Source of the DNA: a virus
Virus record (IMG/VR): IMGVR_UViG_3300033052_000131
Location: 1-35,379 of that record
Direction: 5' to 3' (one strand)
Length of the DNA stretch: 35,379 nt
A program made the translations under genes and the position numbers. The notes beneath the pieces are model-generated. The model was given only the letters and a program-made list of their open reading frames with translations. It was not told the origin of the DNA and ran no database searches. This document shows, one piece after another, positions 22,811 to 31,677 of this stretch (position 1 is its first letter; every line of letters begins with the position of its first letter).

Positions 22811-23143
22811 ATGGCGTTCATTCTGAAAAAGCTTAACAAACTGCCGGTCAAGGTCAAGGGCAGCCTGCCTGGTGAAGACGGCGATCCGGTGCACTTCGAC
22901 TTCGTTCTGAACTGCAAGCGTCTGACCCAGGGCGAGATCGACGCAGTCATGAAGGACAAAAAGGGCGAGGTCAAGGGCTTCGTCCAGAAGGTCGCCGAGG
23001 GCTGGGACAGCATGCTGGACGCAGATGGCAACGCGGTCCCGTTCACCGCCGAAAAGCTCGACGATCTCCTCGACAACGCTGGCCTGCCGCTGCTGATCAT
23101 GCATACCTACCTGGAACAGGTATCGGCCACTGCAAAAAACTAA
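22811..23143 (+). CDS. tail assembly chaperone (gpG-like)
   Basis: The 110-residue protein begins MAFILKKLNKLPVKVKGSLP after an AAAGGAAA ribosome site. It has a beta-rich N-terminus and a helical C-terminus (GFVQKVAEGWDSMLDADGNA). It stands between the tube and tape-measure genes, the place of lambda G. The last three sense codons GCA AAA AAC precede TAA and hold the slippery heptamer A-AAA-AAC in phase, so a fraction of ribosomes should slip to the next frame and make a longer product, as lambda gpGT. The chaperone would coat the tape measure before tube polymerisation. Confidence 0.85.
   Translation: MAFILKKLNKLPVKVKGSLPGEDGDPVHFDFVLNCKRLTQGEIDAVMKDKKGEVKGFVQKVAEGWDSMLDADGNAVPFTAEKLDDLLDNAGLPLLIMHTYLEQVSATAKN
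23134..23140 (+). promoter_or_regulatory. -1 programmed frameshift site (A AAA AAC)
   Basis: The heptamer is in the required X-XXY-YYZ phase relative to the gpG-like frame (codons AAA at 23135 and AAC at 23138), and TAA follows at once. The -1 frame is open from there through 23505, giving a fusion of about 231 residues. Confidence 0.85.
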
Positions 23144-23505
23144 CCGAGGTCGTGCGCCTCATGGCGCGCGGCCAAATTGAGTTTGGAAACAACGAGCGCG
23201 CCGATACGGATCGGGCCAATGACGCCCTCGCTGCTTTAGGTCTCTACGCTGAAGGAGGCCTGGAACTGCAGCAGGACGAGTATTGGCTCTGGCCGGAGAA
23301 CGATGAAGCCTTCGGTTTCTGGCTGTCCGTTCAAACGCAGTGGAACGCGGGCATGGCTGGGGCGACAGGCTTGAACTATCCCGGTGTCGAAACTTGCTTG
23401 CGCATGCGCGGGATGAAGAAGAAAGCGCGGCAGCAGATGTTTCTGCTGATTCAAATGATGGAACGAGCGTGCCTGGAGGAGTGGGCGCGTCAACGCAAGA
23501 CTTAA
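23140..23505 (+). CDS. tail chaperone frameshift extension (gpT-like part of gpGT)
   Basis: This frame adds 121 residues to the gpG-like protein after a -1 shift. It is rich in Trp, Glu and Gln in its first part (GLELQQDEYWLWPENDEAFG), has a Gly/Asn loop and ends in a helical, basic segment (RGMKKKARQQMFLLIQMMER) well suited to bind another protein. In lambda the T part binds the tape measure. Independent starts exist (GTG 23152, ATG 23161) but no ribosome site precedes them, so frameshifting is the likelier route. The stop lies twelve bases before the tape-measure gene. Confidence 0.82.
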   Translation, partial: LTEVVRLMARGQIEFGNNERADTDRANDALAALGLYAEGGLELQQDEYWLWPENDEAFGFWLSVQTQWNAGMAGATGLNYPGVETCLRMRGMKKKARQQMFLLIQMMERACLEEWARQRKT

Positions 23506-23517
23506 GGAATAGAGACG

Positions 23518-26500
23518 ATGGCAACGCCACGCGCACTTATTGAAATGGTTGTCGATGGCGCCGCTGAAAGTCGGCGCAGGATCGTAACCGTGAGTGACGC
23601 GCTGCGGCAGATGAACAACGAGTCGTTGCAGCGCATCTCTGGCCAGATCGGGGACTTGGGCGACCGCTACTCCAACCTCCAGTCAACCATCGGGAACGTG
23701 GCCGGCTTTGCAATCGCGGGCATTTCGCTCGCTACGCTTGGCGCGAAGATTGGCCAAGTGATGAATTCGATGGGTGAGCTGGACGATCTATCGCAGAAGA
23801 TCGGCACCAGCGTCGAGAGCCTGTCGCGCATTCAAAAGGTGGCGCAAGCGTTTGGGGTCGACTTCGCTAGTAGCGTAGATCCTGCGCTCGTGAAACTGGC
23901 GCGTGGCCTTACGACCGTCGATGAGAAATCGAGCAAAACGGGAAAGGCACTTGCCGCCATCGGAATTTCTGCGAAGGACGCCGCTGGCAATCTGCGCGAC
24001 CCGAGCGATGTGATGGTGGATGTTGCCAAACGGCTTCAGGACTATGAGGACGGCGCTGCGAAAGCGGCGATCGTTACAGATCTGTTCGGCAAGTCAGGTG
24101 CCGACTTGCTCCCATTCTTCAACGACCTGGCCGATAACGTGGACGGTTTCTCCACCACCTCGGCGGAGGCGGTAGCCCAGGCATCGGCGCTGCAGGACAA
24201 GATGGGTATGCTTGGTGTCCGCACGAACGAAGTGTTCACCTCGATCCTCACGGCTGCATTGCCCGCGATGACCGACCTTGCTGACGGTTTCTCCGACGTG
24301 CTCCGGGCGGAAGACGGTCTAGTGAACAGCGGTGAGATCGCAGGTTGGGCGGACGATCTCGCGGTTGGCCTGGCGCGTGTAGCTGATGTCGCAGTGCTAC
24401 TGCCTCGAACTTTCTCGGCAGTATCGAGTAGCTTCAAGGTCGTCGCGGCAGACCTCGATCTCGCTTGGGCAGCGACGCCAGCAAATATGGCAAGGAAGCT
24501 ATTGAGCGGTGGCTCGCCTCTCAAGGATATCAAAGACGCCGCTGCCGAGCGAAATGCGATCCTTGAAGACGCCAACCGAAAGTACGACGACCTCTGGAAT
24601 AAGCCGGCAAACCAGTTTGAGCAGGCGGTCCTGAAGCGTATTGCGAGTCGAGTCGGCGATGCCATTGGGTCAGACGACGTGACCGACCAGCCGAAAAAAA
24701 CGCTTGGTTACAAGGGCGGCGACGAAGAGTCAAAGGATGCTGAACGGCAGGCCGATGCATACGCGAACCTCATGCGCGCCATCCAGGCAAAGATCGCCCA
24801 AACCAGGATCGAGATTAATAGCAGTGCGCCACTGGCGGCCAGCCAGCAGGAGCAGATCAACCTCGCGCAGCAGCTGGCTGCGATGAAGGCAAAGCTGAGC
24901 CCGGTCCAGCGCGCGCACGTCGACATGATGATCCAAGAGTACGTCACCAACCTGGAGGTCATCGAATCGAATAAGCGCGCCGAGGAAGGCTTCACAAGCT
25001 GGAATAAGACCCGCACCGAATACGCCGCTGCCGCGGCCAAGACGATCCAGGATGCGGAGACGGAAGCGAGCCGCAACGAAGAACTGGCGCGCACTTTCGG
25101 CAAGACCCGAAGCGAGATCGCTTCGCTCGAACTCGCGCGCCTAGAGGAGCAGCTGGCCCAGCGCGCATCGACCGGGCTCACGCTCGACGAGATCGAGAAC
25201 CTGGAAAAGCTGATCGCCGCGAAGAAGCGCAGCTCAGCGGCCCTGAGCAGTGTCGAGACGATGGAAGCCGGCAGGAAGGCGGCCGAGTCGCTGGACGAGT
25301 TCCTGGACCCGGCGAAGGCGCAGACCTTTGGCGAGGCGCTGCGCGAATCCCTAGGCGGGGCCGGCACGGCATTGTCCGCGTTGACCGCCTCGCTGGACGG
25401 CTTCGGCAAGCGTCAGGCTGAGATCGACGAGCAGCGGAAGAACGCGGCCCTGGCCCTCGCCACCGGCCAGCGTACCGAAATGCAGAACCTGCAGGACCTG
25501 GCGCGCCTCAACGAGATGGAAGCCAAGAACAGGATGCAGGGTTACGGCGACATGGCGGGTGCTGCGGCCGGCTTCTTTGGCGAGCAGAGCCGCGGCTACC
25601 AAACGCTGATGACGGTCTCCAAGGTCTTTCATGCCGCCGAGCTGGCGATGACGATGGCCGAGCTGGTGCCGAAGGGCATCGCGGCGGTCCTCAACCAGGG
25701 CAGCGGCGACCCTTACACGGCCTTCGGCCGGATGGCGGCGATGGCCGCCGTCGTCGCCGGCCTGGGCGTCGCCATCGGCGGCGTGTCCGGCGGCGGCATG
25801 AGCCTGTCGGAGTCCCGGCAGAAGTCGCAGGGCACCGGCACCGTGCTGGGCTCGGACGCTAAGTCCGACTCGATCGCACGCGCACTCTCGCAGATCGAGC
25901 AGTCGACGCAGGACAACCTGGGCGTCAGCAACGAGATGCTGATCTCGCTGCGCAACATCGAGTCGGGCATCGGCCAGTTCGCCTCGCTACTGGTGCGCAC
26001 CACCGGCGTGACCGGTGACTTTGGATCAGAGTACAACAAGGACGTCTTCGACGCGAAAGCGATCGGGATCGGTGGCGCCCTCGGTGGCGGCGTGCTGGGA
26101 GCAATGGGTGGCGCGTACGTTGGCATGGGCACCAGCCAGATCGGCATGCTGCTTGGCGGCCCGGTCGGCATGGCCTTGGGTGCTGCCCTCGGCGCGGTCA
26201 TCGGAAAGACCTTCATCGGCAAGGCGCTGGGGAGCGTCTTCGGCGGCAAGCAAACCGTCGAGGATACCGGCTTCACCTTCGACCCGACGAACTTCTCCAG
26301 CATCGCCGCGGGCTCGCTCGCCGCCATGCAGTACGCCGACATCAAGAAAGACGGCGGCTGGTTCCGTAGCGACAAGACCAGCACCCAAACCGCGCCGCTC
26401 GGCGCGGAGGGCAATCGCCAGATCACCGGCGTCCTCCTGTCCCTGTACGACACTGTGTACGAGGCCGGCCAGATCCTCGGCCTGGGCGCCGACAGCTTCA

Positions 26501-28467
26501 ACGCGCAGCTCAGCCAGTTCGTGGTCGACATCGGCAAGGTCAGCCTGAAGGGCAAGACGGACGACGAGATCCAGAAGGAACTGTCGGCCGTCTTCTCGAA
26601 GGTCGGCGACAACCTGGCCGCGTTTGGCGTGGCCGGCCTGGAGCAGTTCCAGCAGGTGGGGGAAGGCTACCTGGAAACGCTTGCGCGCGTGGCGTCGAAC
26701 TATGCCGGCCTCGACGCGATCATGGCGTCCATCGGCCGCACGGTCGGCGCTGCCGGCATCGACAGCCTGGCGGCCCGTGAGCGCCTGATCAGCCTGTCCG
26801 GTGGCATCAGCGCGCTGGCCGACCAGGCCGGCACGTTCGCGCAAGAGTTCCTGACCGAGGCCGAGCGCCTGGCGCCAGTCCAGAAGCACGTCGTCGGCCA
26901 ACTGGCCGACATGGGCCTGGCTTGGGTGGACACGCGCGACGAGTTCAAGAACGTCATCCTGGGCATGAACCTGACGACCGAGGCGGGCGCCAAGCAGTAC
27001 ACGTCGCTGATGTCGCTGGCCGAGGCGTTCGCCCAGGTGTACCCGGCGACCGAAGACCTGACCAAGTCGATGCAGGAGATTGTCGACGAGCGCAAGAGCC
27101 TGCAGGACCGGCTCGACGAGATGACGATGACCCGCGAGCAGCTGCTCGCGAAGGAGCGCGCGGCGATCCACGAGAGCAATCTGCCGCTGTGGGACCGCAT
27201 CCAGTCGCTGCAGGCGGAAGCCTCGGCTGCCGAGGCCGCAACCGCGGCGGCGCAGGCGGCGCAGCAGGTGGCCGCCGGCCTGATGGGCAACGTCGACAGC
27301 GCCTTCTCGGTGCTACAGCGCGTGGTCGAGCGCGAGAAGGCGGCGCTGCAATCGCAGATCGCCAACCATACCGAGGCCGCGAACAAGATCCGCGCGGTGT
27401 CGAACAGCCTGCGCAGCACGATTGACGGCATGCGTGGACCCGGTGCGGAGGCGATCGAGCGCGCCCGCGCGCAGTCCGACCTGCGAAGCTTCCTCGAACT
27501 GGCCCGGGCCGGCGGTGGATTGCCGGACGCGGACAAGCTGCAGGCCGTGCTGACCACGCTGTCGCAGGACGCCAGCGACCAGTTCGCTTCGTTCGCCGAT
27601 TACCAAGCCGATTTCTACCGCACCCGCAACGACATGTCCGACCTGGCATCGATTTCGGATAAAGCGCTGACCGTCGAGGAACGCACGCTGGACACGCTGG
27701 AAGACCAGCTGGCGTCGTACGACCAGATGCTGGAACGTGAGCAGGAGCAGATCGACCAGCTCAAGGGGATCAGCACGACCGGGTTGTCGATCCGCGACGC
27801 GATCCTGGCTCTCCACTCGGCGATCCTCGGCGCGAAGGCCAACCCGATCAATGCGGCGGTCTCGTCGATCAGCGATGCGTACCAGAGCGCGCTTGGCCGC
27901 GCCCCGGACGCCGTCGGCCTCGAGTACTGGAAGGGCAGTGCGGCGGCCGGGAACTCGATCTCTGACATCGTCAATGCCATCAGCAATTCGCCGGAGGCGA
28001 AGATCAAGGCGCTCTACAAGTCGACTTTCGGCCGCGACGCTGATGCAGCGGGCCTGCAGTACTGGATGGGACGTGCGGCAGCTGGCGTCTCGTACGACAC
28101 CATCGAGCAAGGCCTCAAGGAAAGCGACGAGTTCAAGAAGAAGCAGACGATTCCAGGCTATGCAGCTGGTGGTGATCACTCGGGCGGCTGGAGGATCGTG
28201 GGCGAGAACGGGCCTGAGCTGGAGGCCACTGGCCCAGCCAGGATTTTTAATGCGGGCCAGACGCGCGACCTCATGGCTCGCTTAGGCAGTCCGGTCGACA
28301 ACTCTGCCGCCCTGGCCGAGGAGGTCCGTCAGCTGCGCACGCAGAACGATGCGCAGCAGAAGGCGCTGGATCGGGCGCTTCTCGCCGTCGCGAAGTATTC
28401 GAAACAGACCGCTGACTTGCTTGATCGGTGGGAAAAGATTGGCTCGCCGAAGGAACGCCTGCAATGA
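23518..28467 (+). CDS. tape measure protein with C-terminal DUF4214-like repeats
   Basis: The 1649-residue protein sets tail length. Order: helical start (MATPRALIEMVVDGAAESRR); helix-rich region with LDDLSQKIGTSVESLSRIQK to about 660; hydrophobic helices near 680-760 (AAMAAVVAGLGVAIGGVSGG) and a Gly/Ala-rich stretch near 850-910 (GGALGGGVLGAMGGAYVGMG), probably membrane-active; long coiled coils near 1180-1300. At about 1440-1543 two repeats of AYQSALGRAPDAVGLEYWKG / LYKSTFGRDADAAGLQYWMG type resemble DUF4214. A WRIVGENGPELEA motif follows. By the usual 0.15 nm per residue, a tail near 250 nm is expected. It has no obvious lysozyme or peptidase domain. Confidence 0.93.
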   Translation: MATPRALIEMVVDGAAESRRRIVTVSDALRQMNNESLQRISGQIGDLGDRYSNLQSTIGNVAGFAIAGISLATLGAKIGQVMNSMGELDDLSQKIGTSVESLSRIQKVAQAFGVDFASSVDPALVKLARGLTTVDEKSSKTGKALAAIGISAKDAAGNLRDPSDVMVDVAKRLQDYEDGAAKAAIVTDLFGKSGADLLPFFNDLADNVDGFSTTSAEAVAQASALQDKMGMLGVRTNEVFTSILTAALPAMTDLADGFSDVLRAEDGLVNSGEIAGWADDLAVGLARVADVAVLLPRTFSAVSSSFKVVAADLDLAWAATPANMARKLLSGGSPLKDIKDAAAERNAILEDANRKYDDLWNKPANQFEQAVLKRIASRVGDAIGSDDVTDQPKKTLGYKGGDEESKDAERQADAYANLMRAIQAKIAQTRIEINSSAPLAASQQEQINLAQQLAAMKAKLSPVQRAHVDMMIQEYVTNLEVIESNKRAEEGFTSWNKTRTEYAAAAAKTIQDAETEASRNEELARTFGKTRSEIASLELARLEEQLAQRASTGLTLDEIENLEKLIAAKKRSSAALSSVETMEAGRKAAESLDEFLDPAKAQTFGEALRESLGGAGTALSALTASLDGFGKRQAEIDEQRKNAALALATGQRTEMQNLQDLARLNEMEAKNRMQGYGDMAGAAAGFFGEQSRGYQTLMTVSKVFHAAELAMTMAELVPKGIAAVLNQGSGDPYTAFGRMAAMAAVVAGLGVAIGGVSGGGMSLSESRQKSQGTGTVLGSDAKSDSIARALSQIEQSTQDNLGVSNEMLISLRNIESGIGQFASLLVRTTGVTGDFGSEYNKDVFDAKAIGIGGALGGGVLGAMGGAYVGMGTSQIGMLLGGPVGMALGAALGAVIGKTFIGKALGSVFGGKQTVEDTGFTFDPTNFSSIAAGSLAAMQYADIKKDGGWFRSDKTSTQTAPLGAEGNRQITGVLLSLYDTVYEAGQILGLGADSFNAQLSQFVVDIGKVSLKGKTDDEIQKELSAVFSKVGDNLAAFGVAGLEQFQQVGEGYLETLARVASNYAGLDAIMASIGRTVGAAGIDSLAARERLISLSGGISALADQAGTFAQEFLTEAERLAPVQKHVVGQLADMGLAWVDTRDEFKNVILGMNLTTEAGAKQYTSLMSLAEAFAQVYPATEDLTKSMQEIVDERKSLQDRLDEMTMTREQLLAKERAAIHESNLPLWDRIQSLQAEASAAEAATAAAQAAQQVAAGLMGNVDSAFSVLQRVVEREKAALQSQIANHTEAANKIRAVSNSLRSTIDGMRGPGAEAIERARAQSDLRSFLELARAGGGLPDADKLQAVLTTLSQDASDQFASFADYQADFYRTRNDMSDLASISDKALTVEERTLDTLEDQLASYDQMLEREQEQIDQLKGISTTGLSIRDAILALHSAILGAKANPINAAVSSISDAYQSALGRAPDAVGLEYWKGSAAAGNSISDIVNAISNSPEAKIKALYKSTFGRDADAAGLQYWMGRAAAGVSYDTIEQGLKESDEFKKKQTIPGYAAGGDHSGGWRIVGENGPELEATGPARIFNAGQTRDLMARLGSPVDNSAALAEEVRQLRTQNDAQQKALDRALLAVAKYSKQTADLLDRWEKIGSPKERLQ

Positions 28468-30077
28468 TTATTGTTGATCCAGTAGCGCTGGGGGATGCGG
28501 CGTGCATGCGCCCATCCCCCAAATGGGTGTACGACCGAACCGGCACGCTGGTCGAGGTGCCGGCAGATACGCTGGCGGTGACCTACGACCCGTCCGACCT
28601 GAGCAAGGCGCCGTATGCACTGATTGAACCTGAGGCACGGAACGTGCTGACCTACTCAGATGGCTTCAATGCAAATTGGAACCGCCCCGGCTCCGATACG
28701 GCGCCTGGCGCAGGCAGGGGGCCAAACGGACAGATGAGCGCGGTCAAATTGATCGCGCAAGCCTCCTCAGGTCTGCATTATCTTGAGCAAGTCCCAACCA
28801 TCGACGCGGCCAAGACTTACACGCGCTTTTGGTACATCAAGGCTGCCGAAATGCAGAAGGTAGAGTTTTCCATCTATTCGCGTCCGACAACGCAAAGGGT
28901 TGTGATCGCGATATTCGATGCCGGCACCGGAGAACTTGTAGTTGAGACCGCTCGCGGTGAGGCGACTCAATCATTCTCAGCAAAGGCTTTGCCAGATGGG
29001 TGGTGGCGTGTCAGGCAGATTTTCACTCTGGGGGGCACAGACGTGTCGTGCTATTGCCGGGTCGCGCTGCTCGACCAGGTGACGAACAATTCAAGCTTTA
29101 TCGGAGATGGGGCAAGCGGATTGTTCATCTTCGGATCGATGCTGGTCGAAGGTGATCGCGATGAATCGCACATTACGAGCGGCGCTGTACAAGGAATCCG
29201 CGCTGCTGACGTGATCGGCCCGACCGCTGGCCTGATCTATTCGAACGTCCCGATGGTAGAGCCGCCGTACGACGCGGCTGTGACCTATGCAAAGGACGCG
29301 CTTGTTCGCGATCCAGTCACGCACAGTGTGTACCAGTCGCTCATTGACGCGAACAAGGGGAAGCTGCTCACCGATGAGGCTTCGTGGAATGTGCGCGGGA
29401 AGACTAATCGCTGGGCAATGTTCGATGAGTACAACAACACGCAAACCACTAACCCAGAAGAGATCGTCGTTGTCCTGTCGCCGCAATCGATTTGTGAGGG
29501 ACTTTACTTGGGCAATGTGGACGCAGACGAAATCGAGTTGGTCGTTGTTGATCAGTCCGATGGGAAGGTTTATTCGGAAGTTATAAGTCTCGTTACCGCT
29601 AGTGGTAGCAGCAGCTATTACGACTGGTGCTTCCGACCAGCTGACCGCGCCGACTATTACTTCACGGTCGCTATGCCTCCATATGCTGCGGCCCTTGTCA
29701 CCGTAGTGCTGAGGAAGGCAGGTGGCGTGGCCAAATGCGGCATGGCTGCCATCGGTCTCGTGGATGACTTCGGCCCTTCTCTTTATGGGCTGTCCGCGAG
29801 TGGTAAAGATTTCTCCTCCACGACTTTCAATTTCGACGGAACGAGCAAGACACAACTTAGAGATTACGCGAAGCAAATGAATGTTGATGTGCAGGTGAAC
29901 AATGGGGAGATCGACTATATCCAGCGGAAGTTATTTCAATTGCGCCAGCGGCCAATTGTTTGGATCGGTGGTCCATATGGTGCGACGGCTGTTTTTGGTC
30001 GGTACGTGAGTTTCGACATTGTCATTCCCGGACTACTCAAGTCAGACATGTCATTGCAAATTGAAGGAAGTGTATAA
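28464..30077 (+). CDS. tail tip/receptor-region structural protein
   Basis: A 537-residue protein whose ATG overlaps the tape-measure stop (ATGA). Residues 1-60 carry MRPSPKWVYDRTGTLVEVPA; 70-260 look like a carbohydrate-binding-type jelly roll (NVLTYSDGFNANWNRPG, DGWWRVRQIFTLGG); then comes YDAAVTYAKDALVRDPVTHS, a chitin-binding-like mini-domain seen in phage tails, and NRWAMFDEYNNTQTTNPEEI with a second beta domain; the end (GRYVSFDIVIPGLLKSDMSL) resembles a baseplate-type strand domain. I recall this family beside tape-measure genes of siphophages. It would form part of the tail tip. No lambda M, L, K, I or J homologue is seen. Bases are AT-richer than the tape measure. Confidence 0.72.
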   Translation: MIIVDPVALGDAACMRPSPKWVYDRTGTLVEVPADTLAVTYDPSDLSKAPYALIEPEARNVLTYSDGFNANWNRPGSDTAPGAGRGPNGQMSAVKLIAQASSGLHYLEQVPTIDAAKTYTRFWYIKAAEMQKVEFSIYSRPTTQRVVIAIFDAGTGELVVETARGEATQSFSAKALPDGWWRVRQIFTLGGTDVSCYCRVALLDQVTNNSSFIGDGASGLFIFGSMLVEGDRDESHITSGAVQGIRAADVIGPTAGLIYSNVPMVEPPYDAAVTYAKDALVRDPVTHSVYQSLIDANKGKLLTDEASWNVRGKTNRWAMFDEYNNTQTTNPEEIVVVLSPQSICEGLYLGNVDADEIELVVVDQSDGKVYSEVISLVTASGSSSYYDWCFRPADRADYYFTVAMPPYAAALVTVVLRKAGGVAKCGMAAIGLVDDFGPSLYGLSASGKDFSSTTFNFDGTSKTQLRDYAKQMNVDVQVNNGEIDYIQRKLFQLRQRPIVWIGGPYGATAVFGRYVSFDIVIPGLLKSDMSLQIEGSV

Positions 30078-31151
30078 ATGGTCTCAAAATTTACTGATCC
30101 ATCCGAGTTGCCGCACCGGTCGCAGCCGAAGCCAGAATTCGACCGGAAAATGGGGAACTACTTTCGTGACTTACCCGCTTACGCCGCCGAGCTTCGTGCG
30201 CTCGCTGATGAAGTCAGCACTGCGATAAGTCAGGTCAATGCGCTGGCCGCCGGCGGTGCCTACTCGTTCCCGTTCACTTTCGACAGTTCGACCGTAAATG
30301 CAGACCCTGGTGTCGGAAAGCTGCGTTTCAACGCAACCAATCAAAGCGCTGCTGGAGTGATCTATATCGATCATCAGATGGTTGGCGGCGTGAACATCGA
30401 TAGCATCTATGCCGTCCTTGCCGCCGTAACGAGCGCAGTGAAAGGGTCGATCCGCATCGTAAAGCAAACCGACCCATCTCGCTGGGTGCTGTACGACGTG
30501 ACCGGGGCGGTGCCTGGTTCAGGGTTTCGCGGGCTGCCTGTCATTTATCGTAATGGTAGCGGTGGAAATCCGTTTGCCAACGGCGATGCGCTCATGGTGT
30601 TTATCGAACGCAACGGCGACAAGGGTGATACCCCAGTGGGCGGCGCTACTGTGTGCTTGGTTGCGGTGGACTCCATATCCGGCACCGGTACCATCAACTA
30701 TCTGAACCTTTTCAGCGCTGAATACGACAGATACAAGATCCAGCTTATCGAACCGGCCATGTCCACATCGAATGTGAATCTTCACATGCGCTTGGGGGTT
30801 GCAGGGGTGGCGCAGCAAGCCGCCGTCTACAGCGACATGACGACGGGGCAGGGACCTGTGAGCGGAGCAAATACGACTATAGCACTCACGCCAGGGGCCA
30901 CCCTCGCGCAAGGAGCATCCCCCGCTTTTGAGATGGAACTTCTTAACGCGAACGCAACCACCTCCCGTAAAGCTTTGTTCGGGAAAATGCACTGGCGAAG
31001 CTCGGCAGCTAATAATCAAGTAGCCGCGGGGAATGTTGTGGCTGACATTCTGCCCGCGATCAGCGGTTTCCAGATCTACGTGTCCTCGGGAACATTCACC
31101 GGCGGCAAGCTACGCGTATGGGGCTACCGCAATCAAGCAGGAGTTATCTAA
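30078..31151 (+). CDS. tail fibre protein
   Basis: A 357-residue protein with an N-terminal attachment block common in fibres (FDRKMGNYFRDLPAYAAELR followed by a heptad-like ALADEVSTAISQVNAL), a beta-rich body and a C-terminal jelly-roll-like region (YLNLFSAEYDRYKIQLIEPA ... LRVWGYRNQAGVI) as in receptor-binding tips. It likely contacts host surface sugars or proteins. It begins on the base after the stop of the tip protein and shares a TAATG with the next gene. Like its neighbour it is AT-richer than the rest of the late region, suggesting exchange of the host-range module. Confidence 0.75.
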   Translation: MVSKFTDPSELPHRSQPKPEFDRKMGNYFRDLPAYAAELRALADEVSTAISQVNALAAGGAYSFPFTFDSSTVNADPGVGKLRFNATNQSAAGVIYIDHQMVGGVNIDSIYAVLAAVTSAVKGSIRIVKQTDPSRWVLYDVTGAVPGSGFRGLPVIYRNGSGGNPFANGDALMVFIERNGDKGDTPVGGATVCLVAVDSISGTGTINYLNLFSAEYDRYKIQLIEPAMSTSNVNLHMRLGVAGVAQQAAVYSDMTTGQGPVSGANTTIALTPGATLAQGASPAFEMELLNANATTSRKALFGKMHWRSSAANNQVAAGNVVADILPAISGFQIYVSSGTFTGGKLRVWGYRNQAGVI

Positions 31152-31537
31152 TGAGCACCCTTATTCTCGACAGCGGGCAGTACCGCGAAGCGACTCCGGA
31201 AGAACTGGCTGAGATCGAGGCGCGAGCAAACGAGCCGCCTCCGCCGGAAATCCGGCATATGACCGTGCTCGCGTTCCGAAACCGCTTCACAAAGTCGGAG
31301 AAAGTACGTATCGAGCTGGCGGCGATCGACGATCCAGCGGCAGACTTTGCGCAACGCGAGCGTGCAGCTATGGTCCGCGTCGGCCAAGCCGATCTCGCCG
31401 CTGCTACTTATGTGGATGTCGACCGCGCCGGTACTCGGGACGATGTGCAAGCGTTCGAGAGTATGGGGCTGCTCGACTCACCAGGCCGCGCGTTGGCGAT
31501 CCTCGACGATGAGATTCAGCCGCACGAGCGCCCTTGA
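31151..31537 (+). CDS. tail-fibre-linked protein, 128 aa
   Basis: The product begins MSTLILDSGQYREATPEELA, has a Pro-rich linker (NEPPPPEIRHM) and a helical end with TVLAFRNRFTKSEKVRIELA and DVQAFESMGLLDSPGRALA. A similar short protein (LAFRxRFTxxEKVxIExA) often follows fibre genes in Gram-negative phages; whether it is a chaperone or a structural piece is unclear. The ATG overlaps the fibre stop by one base. It is the last gene before palindrome copy 3. Confidence 0.65.
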   Translation: MSTLILDSGQYREATPEELAEIEARANEPPPPEIRHMTVLAFRNRFTKSEKVRIELAAIDDPAADFAQRERAAMVRVGQADLAAATYVDVDRAGTRDDVQAFESMGLLDSPGRALAILDDEIQPHERP

Positions 31538-31556
31538 GCTGAGGAGCCATAGTGTA

Positions 31557-31587
31557 ATCGTCTCATTCTTCCGAGAAATGAGACGAT
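31557..31587. promoter_or_regulatory. late-module palindrome, copy 3
   Basis: The best copy: nine-base arms ATCGTCTCA and TGAGACGAT around a 13-base centre with TTCCGAGAA. It lies in the gap between the tail module and the lysis module. Eleven bases after the common TGAGAC comes GAGACT, a poor -10; TATAAC at 31587-31592 and GCTAAT at 31606-31611 are alternatives. Confidence 0.8.
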
Positions 31588-31677
31588 ATAACCGTGAGAC
31601 TGGGGGCTAATCCCGGTGGCTCATGGCGCGAGAACGCGGTGGAGTGTCATGCCGGGGTATCTGACCACGAGAATAAT

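Noticed and set aside
21628-23100. Minus-strand frame of 490 codons opposite the tail tube gene
   Set aside because: Shadow of the tube and chaperone genes; no recognisable domains.
14232-31587. The three palindromes as intrinsic terminators
   Set aside because: None is followed by a T run on either strand, and the 13-base loop is large. The location upstream of module-first genes suits regulatory sites better.
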